Shown piece by piece: positions 16,244-25,242 of a stretch of DNA of 64,000 bases (position 1 is its first letter; the number at the start of each line of letters is the position of its first letter). Position numbers and translations under genes: made by a program. The DNA is from Metabacillus litoralis (lineage in GTDB: Bacteria; Bacillota; Bacilli; Bacillales; Bacillaceae), in contig NZ_VOQF01000001.1 in the NCBI RefSeq assembly GCF_007994985.1, forward strand, positions 620,001 to 684,000. Reading direction: 5' to 3'. Under the pieces are notes generated by a model, which ran no database searches, was not told where the DNA came from, and saw nothing but the letters and a program-made list of their open reading frames with translations.

Positions 16244-17338
16244 CTACCCCTTCCAAGAAACTAATAATAATTCAGAGCTGAATCCCGGTCCTAATGCACC
16301 AATTATCCCAAAATCTGAATTTTGACCTAGTTCTTGTATTAAGTATTCCTCCAGAACGTACATAACAGTTACTGATGACATATTGCCATGATTTTTAAGT
16401 ACTTCCTTAGAAATATTTAGTTGTTCCTCAGTAAAACCTAACCCATCTATGTATGCATCAATAACTTTTTTTCCACCTGGATGTGCGATAAAGTGATTGA
16501 TTTTGTTCAAAGTTAAATGATGCTCATTAAGAAACTCAATAATTTGTGGTTTTAACCATTTCTTAATAATTGCAGGAATATCCCTGGAAAAGATAACATA
16601 CAATCCATTGTTCTTGATATCCCATCCCATAACATCCTCAGAATCTTTCATTAAAGTCGATCTAGTTCCAATAATTTCAGGTAAAGCTGCTAATTTAGAT
16701 CTCTCTTTCCAGTTGAATGATTTTCCGGCAATACATGTGCATGCAACACCATCGGCAAATAAAGAAGTACCGATTAAATTGCTTTTACTATGATCATCAT
16801 GTTGAAAAGTTAAACTGCAAAGCTCAACAGCAATCACTAATACAACTGAATCAGGATATGCCCTACAATACTCATAAGCTCTTGATAAACCACTGGCACC
16901 ACCTGCACAACCTAAACCCCAAATCGGTATTCTTTTTGTTGTTTTCTTAAAGGGAAGCTGGTTCATAATTTTTGCATCAATACTAGGTGTAGAAAAACCA
17001 GTACTACTTATAAAAAAAATGGCATCTATTTCTTCAAAAGAAACAGGTCTACTTAATATTTGTTGATTGGAGAGGCAATTTTTAACTGCTTCTACGCTAT
17101 AATTTACAGCTTTCTCAATATACAAATCATTTTTTTCTTCAAAGGAATGCTCCTTTTGATACCAAGTAAGTTCTTCTGCAAAATGTCTCTTTTCAATTTG
17201 ACCGTTACTAAATACGGTTAATAAACGATCAATATCCTTAAAGGAATCACTAAAGATTTCCCTACAAAGTTCAACAGCTGTAGTTTGACTTATTTCATTT
17301 TCTGGTATTGCTTTACCAACTGATAAGATTGTCGCCAT
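16244..17338 (-). CDS. bpsA: Type III polyketide synthase, alkylpyrone synthase
   Basis: A 364-residue chalcone-synthase family enzyme that extends long-chain acyl-CoA with malonyl-CoA to give triketide pyrones. The catalytic triad is present: Cys144 (GLGCAGGASG), His286 (FIAHPGGKK) and Asn319 (KNHGNMSS). The C-terminal GALGPGFSSELLLVSW closes the fold. The position beside ypbQ and dynA is that of B. subtilis bpsA (bcsA). The ribosome site GAGGTG is upstream of the ATG. In B. subtilis pbuX-xpt with a purine riboswitch follow; neither is present here. Confidence 0.95.
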   Translation of the reverse strand: MATILSVGKAIPENEISQTTAVELCREIFSDSFKDIDRLLTVFSNGQIEKRHFAEELTWYQKEHSFEEKNDLYIEKAVNYSVEAVKNCLSNQQILSRPVSFEEIDAIFFISSTGFSTPSIDAKIMNQLPFKKTTKRIPIWGLGCAGGASGLSRAYEYCRAYPDSVVLVIAVELCSLTFQHDDHSKSNLIGTSLFADGVACTCIAGKSFNWKERSKLAALPEIIGTRSTLMKDSEDVMGWDIKNNGLYVIFSRDIPAIIKKWLKPQIIEFLNEHHLTLNKINHFIAHPGGKKVIDAYIDGLGFTEEQLNISKEVLKNHGNMSSVTVMYVLEEYLIQELGQNSDFGIIGALGPGFSSELLLVSWKG

Positions 17339-17401
17339 TTAGTTCACCTCAAATTCAATAAGGTTACTATTTCCAATGATATACAATATTATCCTGTAAA
17401 A

Positions 17402-17465
17402 AACAAAAAAAGCCTTCCCAAATTTTAGGGAAGACGTTTTAAAGGAGTTGTTGTTGTTGTTGTGC
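17402..17465 (-). ncRNA. Candidate CAA-rich small RNA with intrinsic terminator
   Basis: On the minus strand TATAAT (17477-17472) precedes a stretch reading GCAC, then (AAC) repeated five times, then TCCTTT, then a terminator stem (GTCTTCCC with GGGAAGGC, one mismatch) and seven T. The predicted RNA is about 60 bases. It would have an unstructured CAA linker and an anti-ribosome-site segment CTCCTTT, as in Gram-positive small RNAs. A 10/14 match to a Fur box (TGAGAAACAATATCT) overlaps the -35 region, which itself is poor. No gene ends near the terminator: the next gene upstream stops 160 bases away. Inference only. Confidence 0.4.
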
Positions 17466-17623
17466 TCTCTTATTATATAATAAAAGATATTGTTTCTCAT
17501 TGAGAATATATGGTATAAATGGTTTTTTTACTTATAGAGATTAAAACGAACAAATTCATTCCAAATCTTTGCCTAAAGCATTCAATACTAAACTTAAGAA
17601 ATACTGTGTTCACTATAATGATT

Positions 17624-18169
17624 TTAAGAATTTAAAAAATAAGCCATGAAAATTTCGTCATCATATTTATTACCTATTTTCACTTGCTCTTTTTGTATAC
17701 CTTCTGTAACAAAACCATATCTTTCATAAAGTTTTTGTGCTAATCCATTTGATGAAAACACAGTTAAACATAATTTGTGTAAGCCATTTACTCGACACCA
17801 GTTCAATGTATAGGTCATGATTTCGCTACCAATCCCTTTACCTTGTACGCGATCTATCAACCATGTTCTAAATAGCCCAGTATGACTCTTCATTTCTAGT
17901 TCGCCTCTTATAATTCTTGCAATACCTACAATTTCCTTTTCCTTTTCAACAACAATATACATGTTGTTAGCACGATGCATTTCTTTAATGAAATGCTGTT
18001 CTTCTTCAATGCTTCTTGGTTTTTCTTTTTGAATATATGTACCAGAATCGATAATTTTTTTTGCAGCAACTATAATTTGAGGTGCATCCTTCTCCATTGC
18101 TTTTCTAAGACAAAATTCCTCTCCATTTTTAGATGAAATGATTTTATATTCAGTTCTCTCGTTTATCAA
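17624..18169 (-). CDS. GNAT-family N-acetyltransferase
   Basis: A protein of about 181 residues with the GNAT fold. The acetyl-CoA pyrophosphate loop is seen as RVQGKGIGSEIM, preceded by a beta strand (TGLFRTWLID) and followed by NGLAQKLYERYGFV, typical of motif B. Substrate unknown. TTG at 18169 is preferred as start because AGAGGTG lies 6 bases upstream; the GTG at 18178 is part of that site. It lies in the accessory patch that replaces xpt-pbuX and has no operon partner. Confidence 0.85.
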   Translation of the reverse strand: MINERTEYKIISSKNGEEFCLRKAMEKDAPQIIVAAKKIIDSGTYIQKEKPRSIEEEQHFIKEMHRANNMYIVVEKEKEIVGIARIIRGELEMKSHTGLFRTWLIDRVQGKGIGSEIMTYTLNWCRVNGLHKLCLTVFSSNGLAQKLYERYGFVTEGIQKEQVKIGNKYDDEIFMAYFLNS

Positions 18170-18423
18170 AACATACACCTCTTTAGTAATATAGTCCTAA
18201 TTAGTTCGAAAATAAGTACAGTGGTTGTAACTTTTATGTTAGTAACATCGTCTTCTTAATATAAGGTTATATAATCTAAAAAGATAATAAGCAAAATTAA
18301 CTAGCTTTGATAATCTTACAAATTTCAACACAAATTTATTATTTTTGTGTAAAACGTACTTCTATTAATATGTTTTATGCTAATATAAAGTAACAACTAT
18401 AGGCTGGAGGAACTAGGAAGAAG

Positions 18424-18864
18424 ATGAATAAAGATGTGATAGATCAATTATTAGATGGAACAATGGCATCAATTAAAATGCTACTTACAATCCCCTATTC
18501 AATCGAAGATACAACAAATGTAATACCTAATGATCAGACTCTTCACTCTGTTCAAATTGACCTTAATGGTGAATTATCAGGTGCTATCCTCATCCAAGGA
18601 CAAACAGGTGTATATAGTATGATCGGAGAAGGAATGTTTGGTATGCCTGTTACTGGTGAGTTATTAGAATCATTTATTGGTGAATTTGCTAATATGTTAA
18701 CAGGAAATTTAGCTACACTTCTTTCAAACCAAGGTTTTACTACAGATATTTCCACTCCGAAGTTTCTTCCTGATATACAGAACGTTAAATACGGAACATT
18801 TGTTACAATACCTATAGAAATTACAGAGCATGGAAACCTTTCTATTTCTTTGTGTATAAATTAG
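18424..18864 (+). CDS. CheX/CheC-like chemotaxis phosphatase
   Basis: A 146-residue protein of the CheC/CheX/FliY group, which remove phosphate from CheY-P. The helix ESFIGEFANMLTGNLATLL carries the family's Glu-x2-Asn type catalytic pattern (GEFANML). Only one such helix is present, as in CheX, and the surrounding beta strands fit a CheX dimer. It has a promoter-length gap of 250 bases upstream and a terminator downstream, so it is a single gene away from other chemotaxis genes. Confidence 0.8.
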   Translation: MNKDVIDQLLDGTMASIKMLLTIPYSIEDTTNVIPNDQTLHSVQIDLNGELSGAILIQGQTGVYSMIGEGMFGMPVTGELLESFIGEFANMLTGNLATLLSNQGFTTDISTPKFLPDIQNVKYGTFVTIPIEITEHGNLSISLCIN

Positions 18865-18865
18865 C

Positions 18866-18900
18866 AAAAACGGCTGACTTTTTGTCAGCCTTTTATATTT
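18866..18900 (+). terminator. Intrinsic terminator after the CheX-like gene
   Basis: GGCTGAC pairs with GTCAGCC over a loop of T, with TTTTATATTTT following. Confidence 0.75.
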
Positions 18901-19000
18901 TCCGTTATACTCGTCTATTTAGATGTACTATCTGTTATATGCTAAGCACCATATGAATTAGTTACCTTTAATAAGCGCTTCTCTTTAAAGAAGCCAACTT

Positions 19001-19408
19001 TTACGCCACACGAATCGTTTTACCAAAAGGTACTTTTGGAACAAATTCATCCGGCACTAACCAAAAGACTTCATTTGTTACATCTAGATCTTCATAAAAA
19101 TATCCAGTAACATCCGTTATATAAAATAATGTATCAATTTCTTCCTTTTCTACCCATTCTAATACCTCTGTGTATGAGGACTTACCGTGGTTATAATATG
19201 TCATTTTATTTTCTTTGAGTGGTGAAATACTTCTTATCTTAAAATCAGCTTGTATCAAAAATGCATTTGGGGTTACTTCACTAAACAATTTTATAATGTT
19301 CTCAATTAACATCTTGTTTATTTCGTTTGTTGACGTATCAATTGCAAGAGCCACTTTTTTGTCCTTTCTTTCTATTAGCTTGGAAAGTAAAAGTTTTTGC
19401 CACTTCAT
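19001..19408 (-). CDS. Stand-alone VWA-like domain protein (short)
   Basis: A 135-residue protein that looks like only the C-terminal VWA-like domain of the DUF2201 family. VALAIDTSTNEI stands at the place of the metal site DxSxS, with the last Ser replaced. EEIDTLFYITDVTGYFYED gives the second strand, and VFWLVPDEFVPKVPFGKTIRV is the usual ending. The full family is about 400 residues and pairs with a MoxR-type ATPase; neither the N-terminal part nor an ATPase is seen nearby. GGGGAG lies 9 bases before the ATG at 19408. It may be a relic or a reduced functional form. Confidence 0.65.
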   Translation of the reverse strand: MKWQKLLLSKLIERKDKKVALAIDTSTNEINKMLIENIIKLFSEVTPNAFLIQADFKIRSISPLKENKMTYYNHGKSSYTEVLEWVEKEEIDTLFYITDVTGYFYEDLDVTNEVFWLVPDEFVPKVPFGKTIRVA

Positions 19409-19502
19409 TGTGCACAACTCCCCATTATATTTTAAAAGCATATCTATTTTGTGCAAATGCTACTTAAATATGACATTAAATATAATTAGGGTTTTGTTCA
19501 AA

Positions 19503-19703
19503 TCACGATTCAGAATAAGCACCAGTTCCATTACAACTATGACAGTCAAGAATGGACTCATATGTAGGTATGTACACGCTGGATATAATTGTATTGTAGC
19601 CCCGTCCTCTACAGTCAGGACATTTACCTAATGATTCCATGTTTGTTCTAAATTGTTCTCTTTTTGATTTATTCCAGTCACTTAATGCTTGTAAGAAATT
19701 CAA
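19503..19703 (-). CDS. CxxCxGxG micro-protein, copy 1
   Basis: A 66-residue protein with two DnaJ-type zinc repeats, CPDCRGRGY and CHSCNGTGAY, and a basic helical N-terminus (MNFLQALSDWNKSKREQF). It is clearly paralogous to the gene at 20466: same start MNF, same spacing of the two zinc motifs. The likely start is TTG at 19703, because AAAGGTG lies 8 bases upstream and the alignment to the paralogue begins there. DnaJ-like zinc motifs bind unfolded proteins or RNA; no J domain is present. Function unknown. Confidence 0.7.
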   Translation of the reverse strand: MNFLQALSDWNKSKREQFRTNMESLGKCPDCRGRGYNTIISSVYIPTYESILDCHSCNGTGAYSES

Positions 19704-19916
19704 TACTTTCACACCTTTTTTTCTTACTATAAACAAATAAGGGGTTTTTAAACCTATTTTTTAGTAATTGAGTAATTACCAAATTCCAAGTATTATTAGT
19801 AGTAGGATTGTGAGATTTTTTTCCGACAAATTCTTTTGATATCCATTAACATCTAATTAATTTTTTTGTAAAATGAAGTAGTTTAATCTATTTGTTCACT
19901 AGAAGAGGGGATTATA

Positions 19917-20363
19917 ATGGCAGAGTTAGCATTTAAAGAATATATCTTCAAAAAAGGTAATAAAGTTACAGTTTATCTCTATCAAAGTAGTATTGAACTA
20001 GTACAACAAGGCCTCTTAGGAAAGTTCAATAAAATAAATTTAATTCCATATAAAAACATCGTAACGATAACCTTAAAAAAACCTGGTTTTGCATCTAATG
20101 GAGAATTAGTAATCGATTGTGGATTAAATAATAATAAAAAGGAAAAACAAAAAAATACAATCGATTTCACAAAGCATGAACTTGACCAAATCATTGAGCT
20201 AAAAAAAACGATTGAAAATAAGATAAGCGATATTAAAGGTCAAAGAGTAGATTCAGCAATCGACAATTTCGAGAAACTAAAAAAACTTAAAGAATTATAT
20301 GACTTAGATATACTGTCAGAAGAGGAATATGAGGATCAAAAAGAGATGTTATTAGAAAGATAA
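19917..20363 (+). CDS. SHOCT-domain protein with a PH-like N-terminus
   Basis: A 148-residue soluble protein. Residues 1-75 form a beta-rich region like bacterial PH domains (VYLYQSSIELVQQGLLGKF, YKNIVTITLKKP). Residues 85-115 are a charged helix. The ending KLKELYDLDILSEEEYEDQK is a SHOCT motif, a short tail found on many oligomeric or membrane-linked proteins. AGAGGGG precedes the ATG. It lies between the two zinc micro-proteins, on the opposite strand. Role unknown. Confidence 0.75.
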   Translation: MAELAFKEYIFKKGNKVTVYLYQSSIELVQQGLLGKFNKINLIPYKNIVTITLKKPGFASNGELVIDCGLNNNKKEKQKNTIDFTKHELDQIIELKKTIENKISDIKGQRVDSAIDNFEKLKKLKELYDLDILSEEEYEDQKEMLLER

Positions 20364-20413
20364 ATTATACACATTTCAATGTGTTACTTTTCACAAAAAA
20401 AACTTAATAAACA

Positions 20414-20455
20414 CAAAAAAAGGGTTTGGAATGAATGCATTCCAAACCCCTTTGT
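20414..20455. terminator. Bidirectional intrinsic terminator
   Basis: GGGTTTGGAATG pairs perfectly with CATTCCAAACCC over a 4-base loop, with A- and T-runs outside. It serves the SHOCT gene and the second zinc micro-protein. Confidence 0.85.
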
Positions 20456-20465
20456 TCATTTATTT

Positions 20466-20675
20466 CTAATCTTCATTGTTCCCTTTTTCCCAATCAATAT
20501 AACTACCAGTACTATTACAAGCATGGCATTCTAAAGAACTAGTTATATACATGCTAGATGGAATAATAAAGCCATGCCCACGGCATTCAGGACATTTGTT
20601 TTGTGTTTTCATTTTTTCTCTAAAGTTATTCTTCCTTTTATTTATCATATTACTAATTAACGATTTAAAATTCAT
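20466..20675 (-). CDS. CxxCxGxG micro-protein, copy 2
   Basis: A 69-residue paralogue of the gene at 19503. It has CPECRGHGF and CHACNSTGSY, a basic N-terminal helix (MNFKSLISNMINKRKNNF) and an acidic tail. In the second zinc repeat one Gly of CxxCxGxG is Ser (CNSTGS), so that half may be weaker. AGGAGTG is upstream of the ATG. It converges on the SHOCT gene with a shared terminator. Function unknown. Confidence 0.75.
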   Translation of the reverse strand: MNFKSLISNMINKRKNNFREKMKTQNKCPECRGHGFIIPSSMYITSSLECHACNSTGSYIDWEKGNNED

Positions 20676-20821
20676 ATTTTAAATCACTCCTGAGAATTCT
20701 TTTTACATTATATTCAACTCTCAGGACAAGGTGCATAATAAATGAACAAATAAAGTGGCTAATGTATAAAACTAACTGATATAAAAAATATTTTTTTATC
20801 TGGAATCCTTATCTCTCGTCA

Positions 20822-22327
20822 TTAGATATGATAAATATTTCGGTATTTCTCCTCAAGGTATTGAATTAAATAGTTAGCATTCAAGCTTTCACCTGTAACA
20901 TCATTAAGGATTTCTAGAGGCTCTTTTGTTTTTCCAAACTTATGAATATTTTCTGTTAGCCATTCCTTAATTTTATTAAATTGACCGTTTCTTACTATTT
21001 CATCAAAATTAGGTAAATCCTTTAGCATTGCATGTTTAAACTGTGCTGCATACATATAGCCTAAAGCATATGATGGGAAGTAGCCGAAACTACCACCAGC
21101 CCAATGAACATCTTGTAATACACCTTGAGCGTCATTAGGAGGTGTTATGCCTAAATACTCTTTATATTTTTGATTCCATATTTGTGGCAACTCATCAACA
21201 GTTATTTCATCATTAAACAAAGCCTTCTCAATTTCATATCTAATCATTATATGTAGTGGATAAGTCAGTTCATCTGCTTCAATTCTAATTAGTGAAGGTT
21301 TTGACTCATTAATGGCATGATAAAAATCCTCTAAATTTACATTTGAAAACTGTTCTGTTGAGTGGGATTGTAATTGTTTATAATAAACTGCCCAAAATTC
21401 TTTATTTCGACCAACAAAGTTTTCATAAAATAAAGATTGTGACTCATGAATTCCCATAGATGTGCCACTACATAAAGGCGTGCCCTCGAGCTCCTCAGAA
21501 ATATTCTGTTCATAAATAGCATGTCCACACTCGTGGATTGTTCCAAATATGGCGGTACGAAAATCTGATTCATCATACTTTGTTGTAACTCTGACATCTC
21601 CACGGTTTAATGTTATTTCAAAAGGATGAACAGTTTCGTCAAGTCTTCCTGCCTCAAAATCATAGCCGATTTCCTTGAGAATATATTCACTAAACTCCTT
21701 TTGACTTTGTTTAGAAAAATGTTTATTCAAAAACTCCGTTTTTGGTTGTTTAGGTGAATTTGCAAGTTCTCTTACCAATGGAACGATTTTTTCACGAACC
21801 TGTGCAAAAACTTCATCTAATATTTCTACAGTTATACCTGGTTCATACTCATTAAGGAGAGTATTATATTTATTTCCATTATGTCCCCAATAATCTATAA
21901 GCTTTTTATTATAATCTACTAGTTTCTGAAGATAAGGAGCAAATAGCTGATAATCTGATTTTGCCTTAGCTTCCTCCCATACTGCTTCTGCCTTTGAGCA
22001 AAGAATTACATATTCCTGATACTCTTTTGCTGGTATGACTTTATTTTTTTTGTATTCTTTTTTCAAAAAGCCGATTGCCTTTTGAGTGACAAAACTTAGT
22101 TCTTCATATACACCTTCTTGAGTAAGCGCTGTTAAATAATCATTCATTTGATCTGAAACCAGCATTTCAAAAGCTTCTGTAGATAACATCCCGATCACTT
22201 CAGAACGCTGCTCAATCCCTTTTTTCGGTGCACCTGTTCTCATATCCCAGTACATGACGTTAATGGCCTCATCATAAGCTTGCATTTTTTTTATGTATTC
22301 TAAAAAATCTTTCTCCATTTGCTTCAA
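20822..22327 (-). CDS. ypwA: M32 family metallocarboxypeptidase (Taq type)
   Basis: A zinc carboxypeptidase of about 501 residues that removes C-terminal amino acids in the cytoplasm. The zinc motif HECGHAIYEQ is intact, with the downstream GIHESQSLFYEN and the family blocks MYWDMRTGAPKKG and FGYFPSYALGYMYAAQ. It aligns throughout with B. subtilis YpwA. The start is probably TTG at 22327, with AAAGGGAG 8 bases upstream; ATG at 22318 is the alternative. It lies directly before ypvA on the same strand, with the ypvA terminator between them. Confidence 0.93.
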   Translation of the reverse strand: MKQMEKDFLEYIKKMQAYDEAINVMYWDMRTGAPKKGIEQRSEVIGMLSTEAFEMLVSDQMNDYLTALTQEGVYEELSFVTQKAIGFLKKEYKKNKVIPAKEYQEYVILCSKAEAVWEEAKAKSDYQLFAPYLQKLVDYNKKLIDYWGHNGNKYNTLLNEYEPGITVEILDEVFAQVREKIVPLVRELANSPKQPKTEFLNKHFSKQSQKEFSEYILKEIGYDFEAGRLDETVHPFEITLNRGDVRVTTKYDESDFRTAIFGTIHECGHAIYEQNISEELEGTPLCSGTSMGIHESQSLFYENFVGRNKEFWAVYYKQLQSHSTEQFSNVNLEDFYHAINESKPSLIRIEADELTYPLHIMIRYEIEKALFNDEITVDELPQIWNQKYKEYLGITPPNDAQGVLQDVHWAGGSFGYFPSYALGYMYAAQFKHAMLKDLPNFDEIVRNGQFNKIKEWLTENIHKFGKTKEPLEILNDVTGESLNANYLIQYLEEKYRNIYHI

Positions 22328-22450
22328 TCGTACCACTCCCTTTTGTTTATCACTCTTAAGATTATAGAGCCATATTCTTCGTGTCAAGAACAAACAACAC
22401 ACACAAGCCCCTTAACTCAAAGCATATGAAAATTTATAATGCTCATACGA

Positions 22451-22486
22451 TAAAAAAATAGACAAGAAGCTATGCTCCTGTCTATC
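22451..22486 (-). terminator. Terminator of ypvA
   Basis: On the minus strand ATAGACA and TGTCTAT arms, with inner GAGC/GCTTC pairing, overlap the last codons of ypvA and are followed by seven T. Confidence 0.65.
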
Positions 22487-24404
22487 TAATAACTGATTTT
22501 ACTGGTAATACAGATTGAATTTGTTCGATGTTAGCTTCATCATTTTGTGAAGTGAAAATAGTTATAAATCCGCGATCTTCACTTGTTCTAATTAAACGTC
22601 CAACACCTTGTCTTAAACGCAACAACATGTAAGGTAAATCAACATCATGAAACGGATCTATTTTATCAGAACGTTTCGCTTCAAAGACAGGATCCTCTGG
22701 AGGATATGGTAAAGACCAAATAATTACATTAGATAATGAAGAACCTGGTATATCTAAGCCTTCCCATAAATGAACTGCACAAAGAACCGAATTTTCATTT
22801 TGTTGAAACTCTTTTACTAATGAACTAATTTCTTTGTCACCTTCAAATAGCACAGGAAATTCAATAGTTATTGATTCCATTTTTGTTTTAAACCAACTTA
22901 ATTCAGCCTTTGAATTAAAGAGAACAAGCCCTTTACCTTCTGTCTGAATAAGCTCTTCTATTGTTTTTGTAAATTTCACTGAGCTATCTTCTTCTTTTAT
23001 AACCTGAAGTTGCATTTGTTCCTCATAGTCAAAAGGTGATTCAACAGATAATGATAGATAATCACCAATTCCTAAACTACTTGCTATGAAATCAAATGAT
23101 TTATTTTCAGAAAGAGTAGCAGAAGAAAAGATAAACGGAATTTTAGCAGAAAACACTTTTTCTTTAAGAACTTCTTCTACCTTTCTAGGCATAATAACTA
23201 ATGTATAATCAGAATCTTTTTCTTCGACCCAACTTACAGCGCTTTTGCTTTTTGTATATAAGGAGAGAGAAAATTCCATTTGATCAATATACTCTTCTAC
23301 TATTTTTAATTCATAATCACCAATGGTATATAATTCACCTTCAAAAACAAGTGCTTCACTGATTTCCGCTAGCTTTCTTTGAAGAACGCTAGCATTTTTC
23401 TGTAATTTTTCTTTATTCGTAATAGCTAAACGATCAGATCCTTCAACATGACTTGTATATGTTTGAAGATCGTCAAAAAATTCATCATTAATTGCTAATG
23501 CATCCTCGACTAAATACGCAAGCTCTTCACGTATCTCATTTTGCAATAATCTTTCTAGAAAGTTTTGCAATGAACTCTGTTTTACTCGATATGTTAAAGC
23601 TTTTTGAGCAGCAAACTCCAATAAATGTCCTTCATCAAACACAACACTACTATATTCGGGTAGTAGTGGAATTTGACCTTCACGCTTACGGGAGTCAAAC
23701 GTCCATACATGTTCCATAAAATAATCATGAGAACACACAATGATGTCAGTTGCTTTACGATAATGATCACGAGACAATGTTAAACCACAACGGTGTCTTT
23801 GATTGCAAGTGAAACAGTCTTGAAAGCTATCCCAACCAACACGTTCCCACTCTTCATCTGAAAAATGGCCAAATTCTTTTCGATCTCCATAAGGAGTAAA
23901 ATGCTGCATTCCTGCTTTTTCATGAACAAAATCAGGTAATGATTCATAGAGATCTAAATATTTTTCTTCACCAGTTTTTTGAATTGTATCATCTAGTTTG
24001 TTTAAACATAAATATTGACTATGTGTTTTACTTAATCTTACATCCATATTCAAATCTAGAAATTTAGTTAATTTGGCGATATCGCCTTCCTGTTTTACTA
24101 ATTGTTCAATTAATGTTTCATCTGCACATGCAATTATTGCAGGTTTACCAGTATATCTCGCATAAGATAATGCATAAAGCAAATAGACAATGGTTTTACC
24201 AGTACCTACTCCAGCTTCTGCAAACATAACCTTCTTTTCTTGATATGCTCTCTCTAATTGAAAAGCCATGAAGATTTGTTCATCTCTTAACTCAAAGCCT
24301 TGGTCTGGAAGGATATCATAAAAAACATCTCCAATCCAGTTATTTAAAGCTTGGTAAAAGCTCTCATCCTTTGATATAGCAAAAGGCAAACGTGATGTAA
24401 CCAT
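22482..24404 (-). CDS. ypvA: DinG/XPD-family ATP-dependent helicase YpvA
   Basis: A 640-residue superfamily 2 helicase without an exonuclease domain. Walker A is AEAGVGTGKT and motif II is VFDEGHLLE, a DEGH variant. Four Cys that could hold an iron-sulfur cluster are present (SQYLCLNKL ... DCFTCNQRHRCGL), as in XPD/DinG helicases. Motif VI is RLRQGVGRLIR. The start at 24404 is set by GGAGGT 7 bases upstream. It probably unwinds forked or flapped DNA or RNA-DNA hybrids; the exact role in Bacillus is not established. Confidence 0.9.
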   Translation of the reverse strand: MVTSRLPFAISKDESFYQALNNWIGDVFYDILPDQGFELRDEQIFMAFQLERAYQEKKVMFAEAGVGTGKTIVYLLYALSYARYTGKPAIIACADETLIEQLVKQEGDIAKLTKFLDLNMDVRLSKTHSQYLCLNKLDDTIQKTGEEKYLDLYESLPDFVHEKAGMQHFTPYGDRKEFGHFSDEEWERVGWDSFQDCFTCNQRHRCGLTLSRDHYRKATDIIVCSHDYFMEHVWTFDSRKREGQIPLLPEYSSVVFDEGHLLEFAAQKALTYRVKQSSLQNFLERLLQNEIREELAYLVEDALAINDEFFDDLQTYTSHVEGSDRLAITNKEKLQKNASVLQRKLAEISEALVFEGELYTIGDYELKIVEEYIDQMEFSLSLYTKSKSAVSWVEEKDSDYTLVIMPRKVEEVLKEKVFSAKIPFIFSSATLSENKSFDFIASSLGIGDYLSLSVESPFDYEEQMQLQVIKEEDSSVKFTKTIEELIQTEGKGLVLFNSKAELSWFKTKMESITIEFPVLFEGDKEISSLVKEFQQNENSVLCAVHLWEGLDIPGSSLSNVIIWSLPYPPEDPVFEAKRSDKIDPFHDVDLPYMLLRLRQGVGRLIRTSEDRGFITIFTSQNDEANIEQIQSVLPVKSVIR

Positions 24405-24597
24405 AGACGTTACCTCCATATTTTTCATTTTTACCGTAAATTTTAATTATCTTCTTTATATTAAAAAAAGTCAATTCATTTACACTTATAGATTTACGAC
24501 ATATTATTTATCTAATGCTTTGAAGGTCAGTTCTTATTTTGCTTCATTTAATTTTTAAACTCAACCTTATTAACCTATACCACTGATTCACCAAGGC

Positions 24598-24626
24598 AAA
24601 AAAAAAGAGCCTACTCTTAGTGAGTT
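24598..24626 (-). terminator. Weak terminator after yptA
   Basis: An imperfect GAGTAACTC / GAGTAGGCTC hairpin lies ahead of a long T-run on the minus strand. Confidence 0.45.
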
Positions 24627-24637
24627 ACTCTAACTAC

Positions 24638-24832
24638 CTAGTGATTAAACATTGTTTCTATGATTAACTGATGATCAATGGATGTTGCATGAGCCAACGA
24701 CTCAATCATTTCTGCTTTTGCTTTATCAACCTGCAGTATGGCAGGATCATCAAAGTTAACTTGTGTTTCCAAAGACTTTTTAGTTGAATCTAAAGCTTTT
24801 GCAATCATTTCAAATTGGTCATTGTAATACAA
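24638..24832 (-). CDS. yptA: YptA-like small protein
   Basis: A 64-residue helical protein in the position of B. subtilis yptA, between ypvA and ypsC. No motif is recognised. It starts with TTG (TTG TAT TAC AAT), since a stop codon lies five codons upstream; GAAAGGTG is 12 bases before it. The name rests on size and synteny. Confidence 0.65.
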   Translation of the reverse strand: MYYNDQFEMIAKALDSTKKSLETQVNFDDPAILQVDKAKAEMIESLAHATSIDHQLIIETMFNH

Positions 24833-24983
24833 TTCCTTATTTCACACCTTTCACTATGTGTGATAATCATAATTTAAGTATGACCAAATTCTTTAACATA
24901 TATTCAAGAAATGAAATGTGATCTCAGTTTTTTGCCACTTTTATAGCTATATATTCGACACTATAAAAAAACGAAGAGTAAAA

Positions 24984-25169
24984 TCACCCTTCGTTTTCAA
25001 CCGTCTTATATCCCATCCCGAGCAATTCATCTGTTAATGTTTCGGGTGTTACTATATAATAGGTTTTTCCCTCATCATTAGTAATAATAAACTCTGTTGG
25101 ACTAGCATCAACTTTTGCTGCGTCCAGGGAGAAATATTTTGGTCCAAGCTGATCTGTTATTGATGACAT
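24984..25169 (-). CDS. Hypothetical protein of 61 residues
   Basis: A small protein beginning MSSITDQLGPKYFSLDAAK, with a C-terminal half GKTYYIVTPETLTDELL. AAAGGAG lies 8-9 bases before the ATG at 25169. The end overlaps a terminator-like hairpin (AACGAAG / CTTCGTT at 24968-24997). I do not recognise it. It lies between yptA and ypsC on the same strand. Confidence 0.65.
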   Translation of the reverse strand: MSSITDQLGPKYFSLDAAKVDASPTEFIITNDEGKTYYIVTPETLTDELLGMGYKTVENEG

Positions 25170-25242
25170 AAACACACACTCCTTTTTTTGATTATATCAA
25201 TTTTCTTATCCTTATAACAGAAAATATAATCATGAATTCTTC

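Noticed and set aside
18332-18355. ACACAAA/TTTGTGT inverted repeat upstream of the CheX-like gene
   Set aside because: Short, A/T-only stem; nothing else suggests an operator or RNA element.
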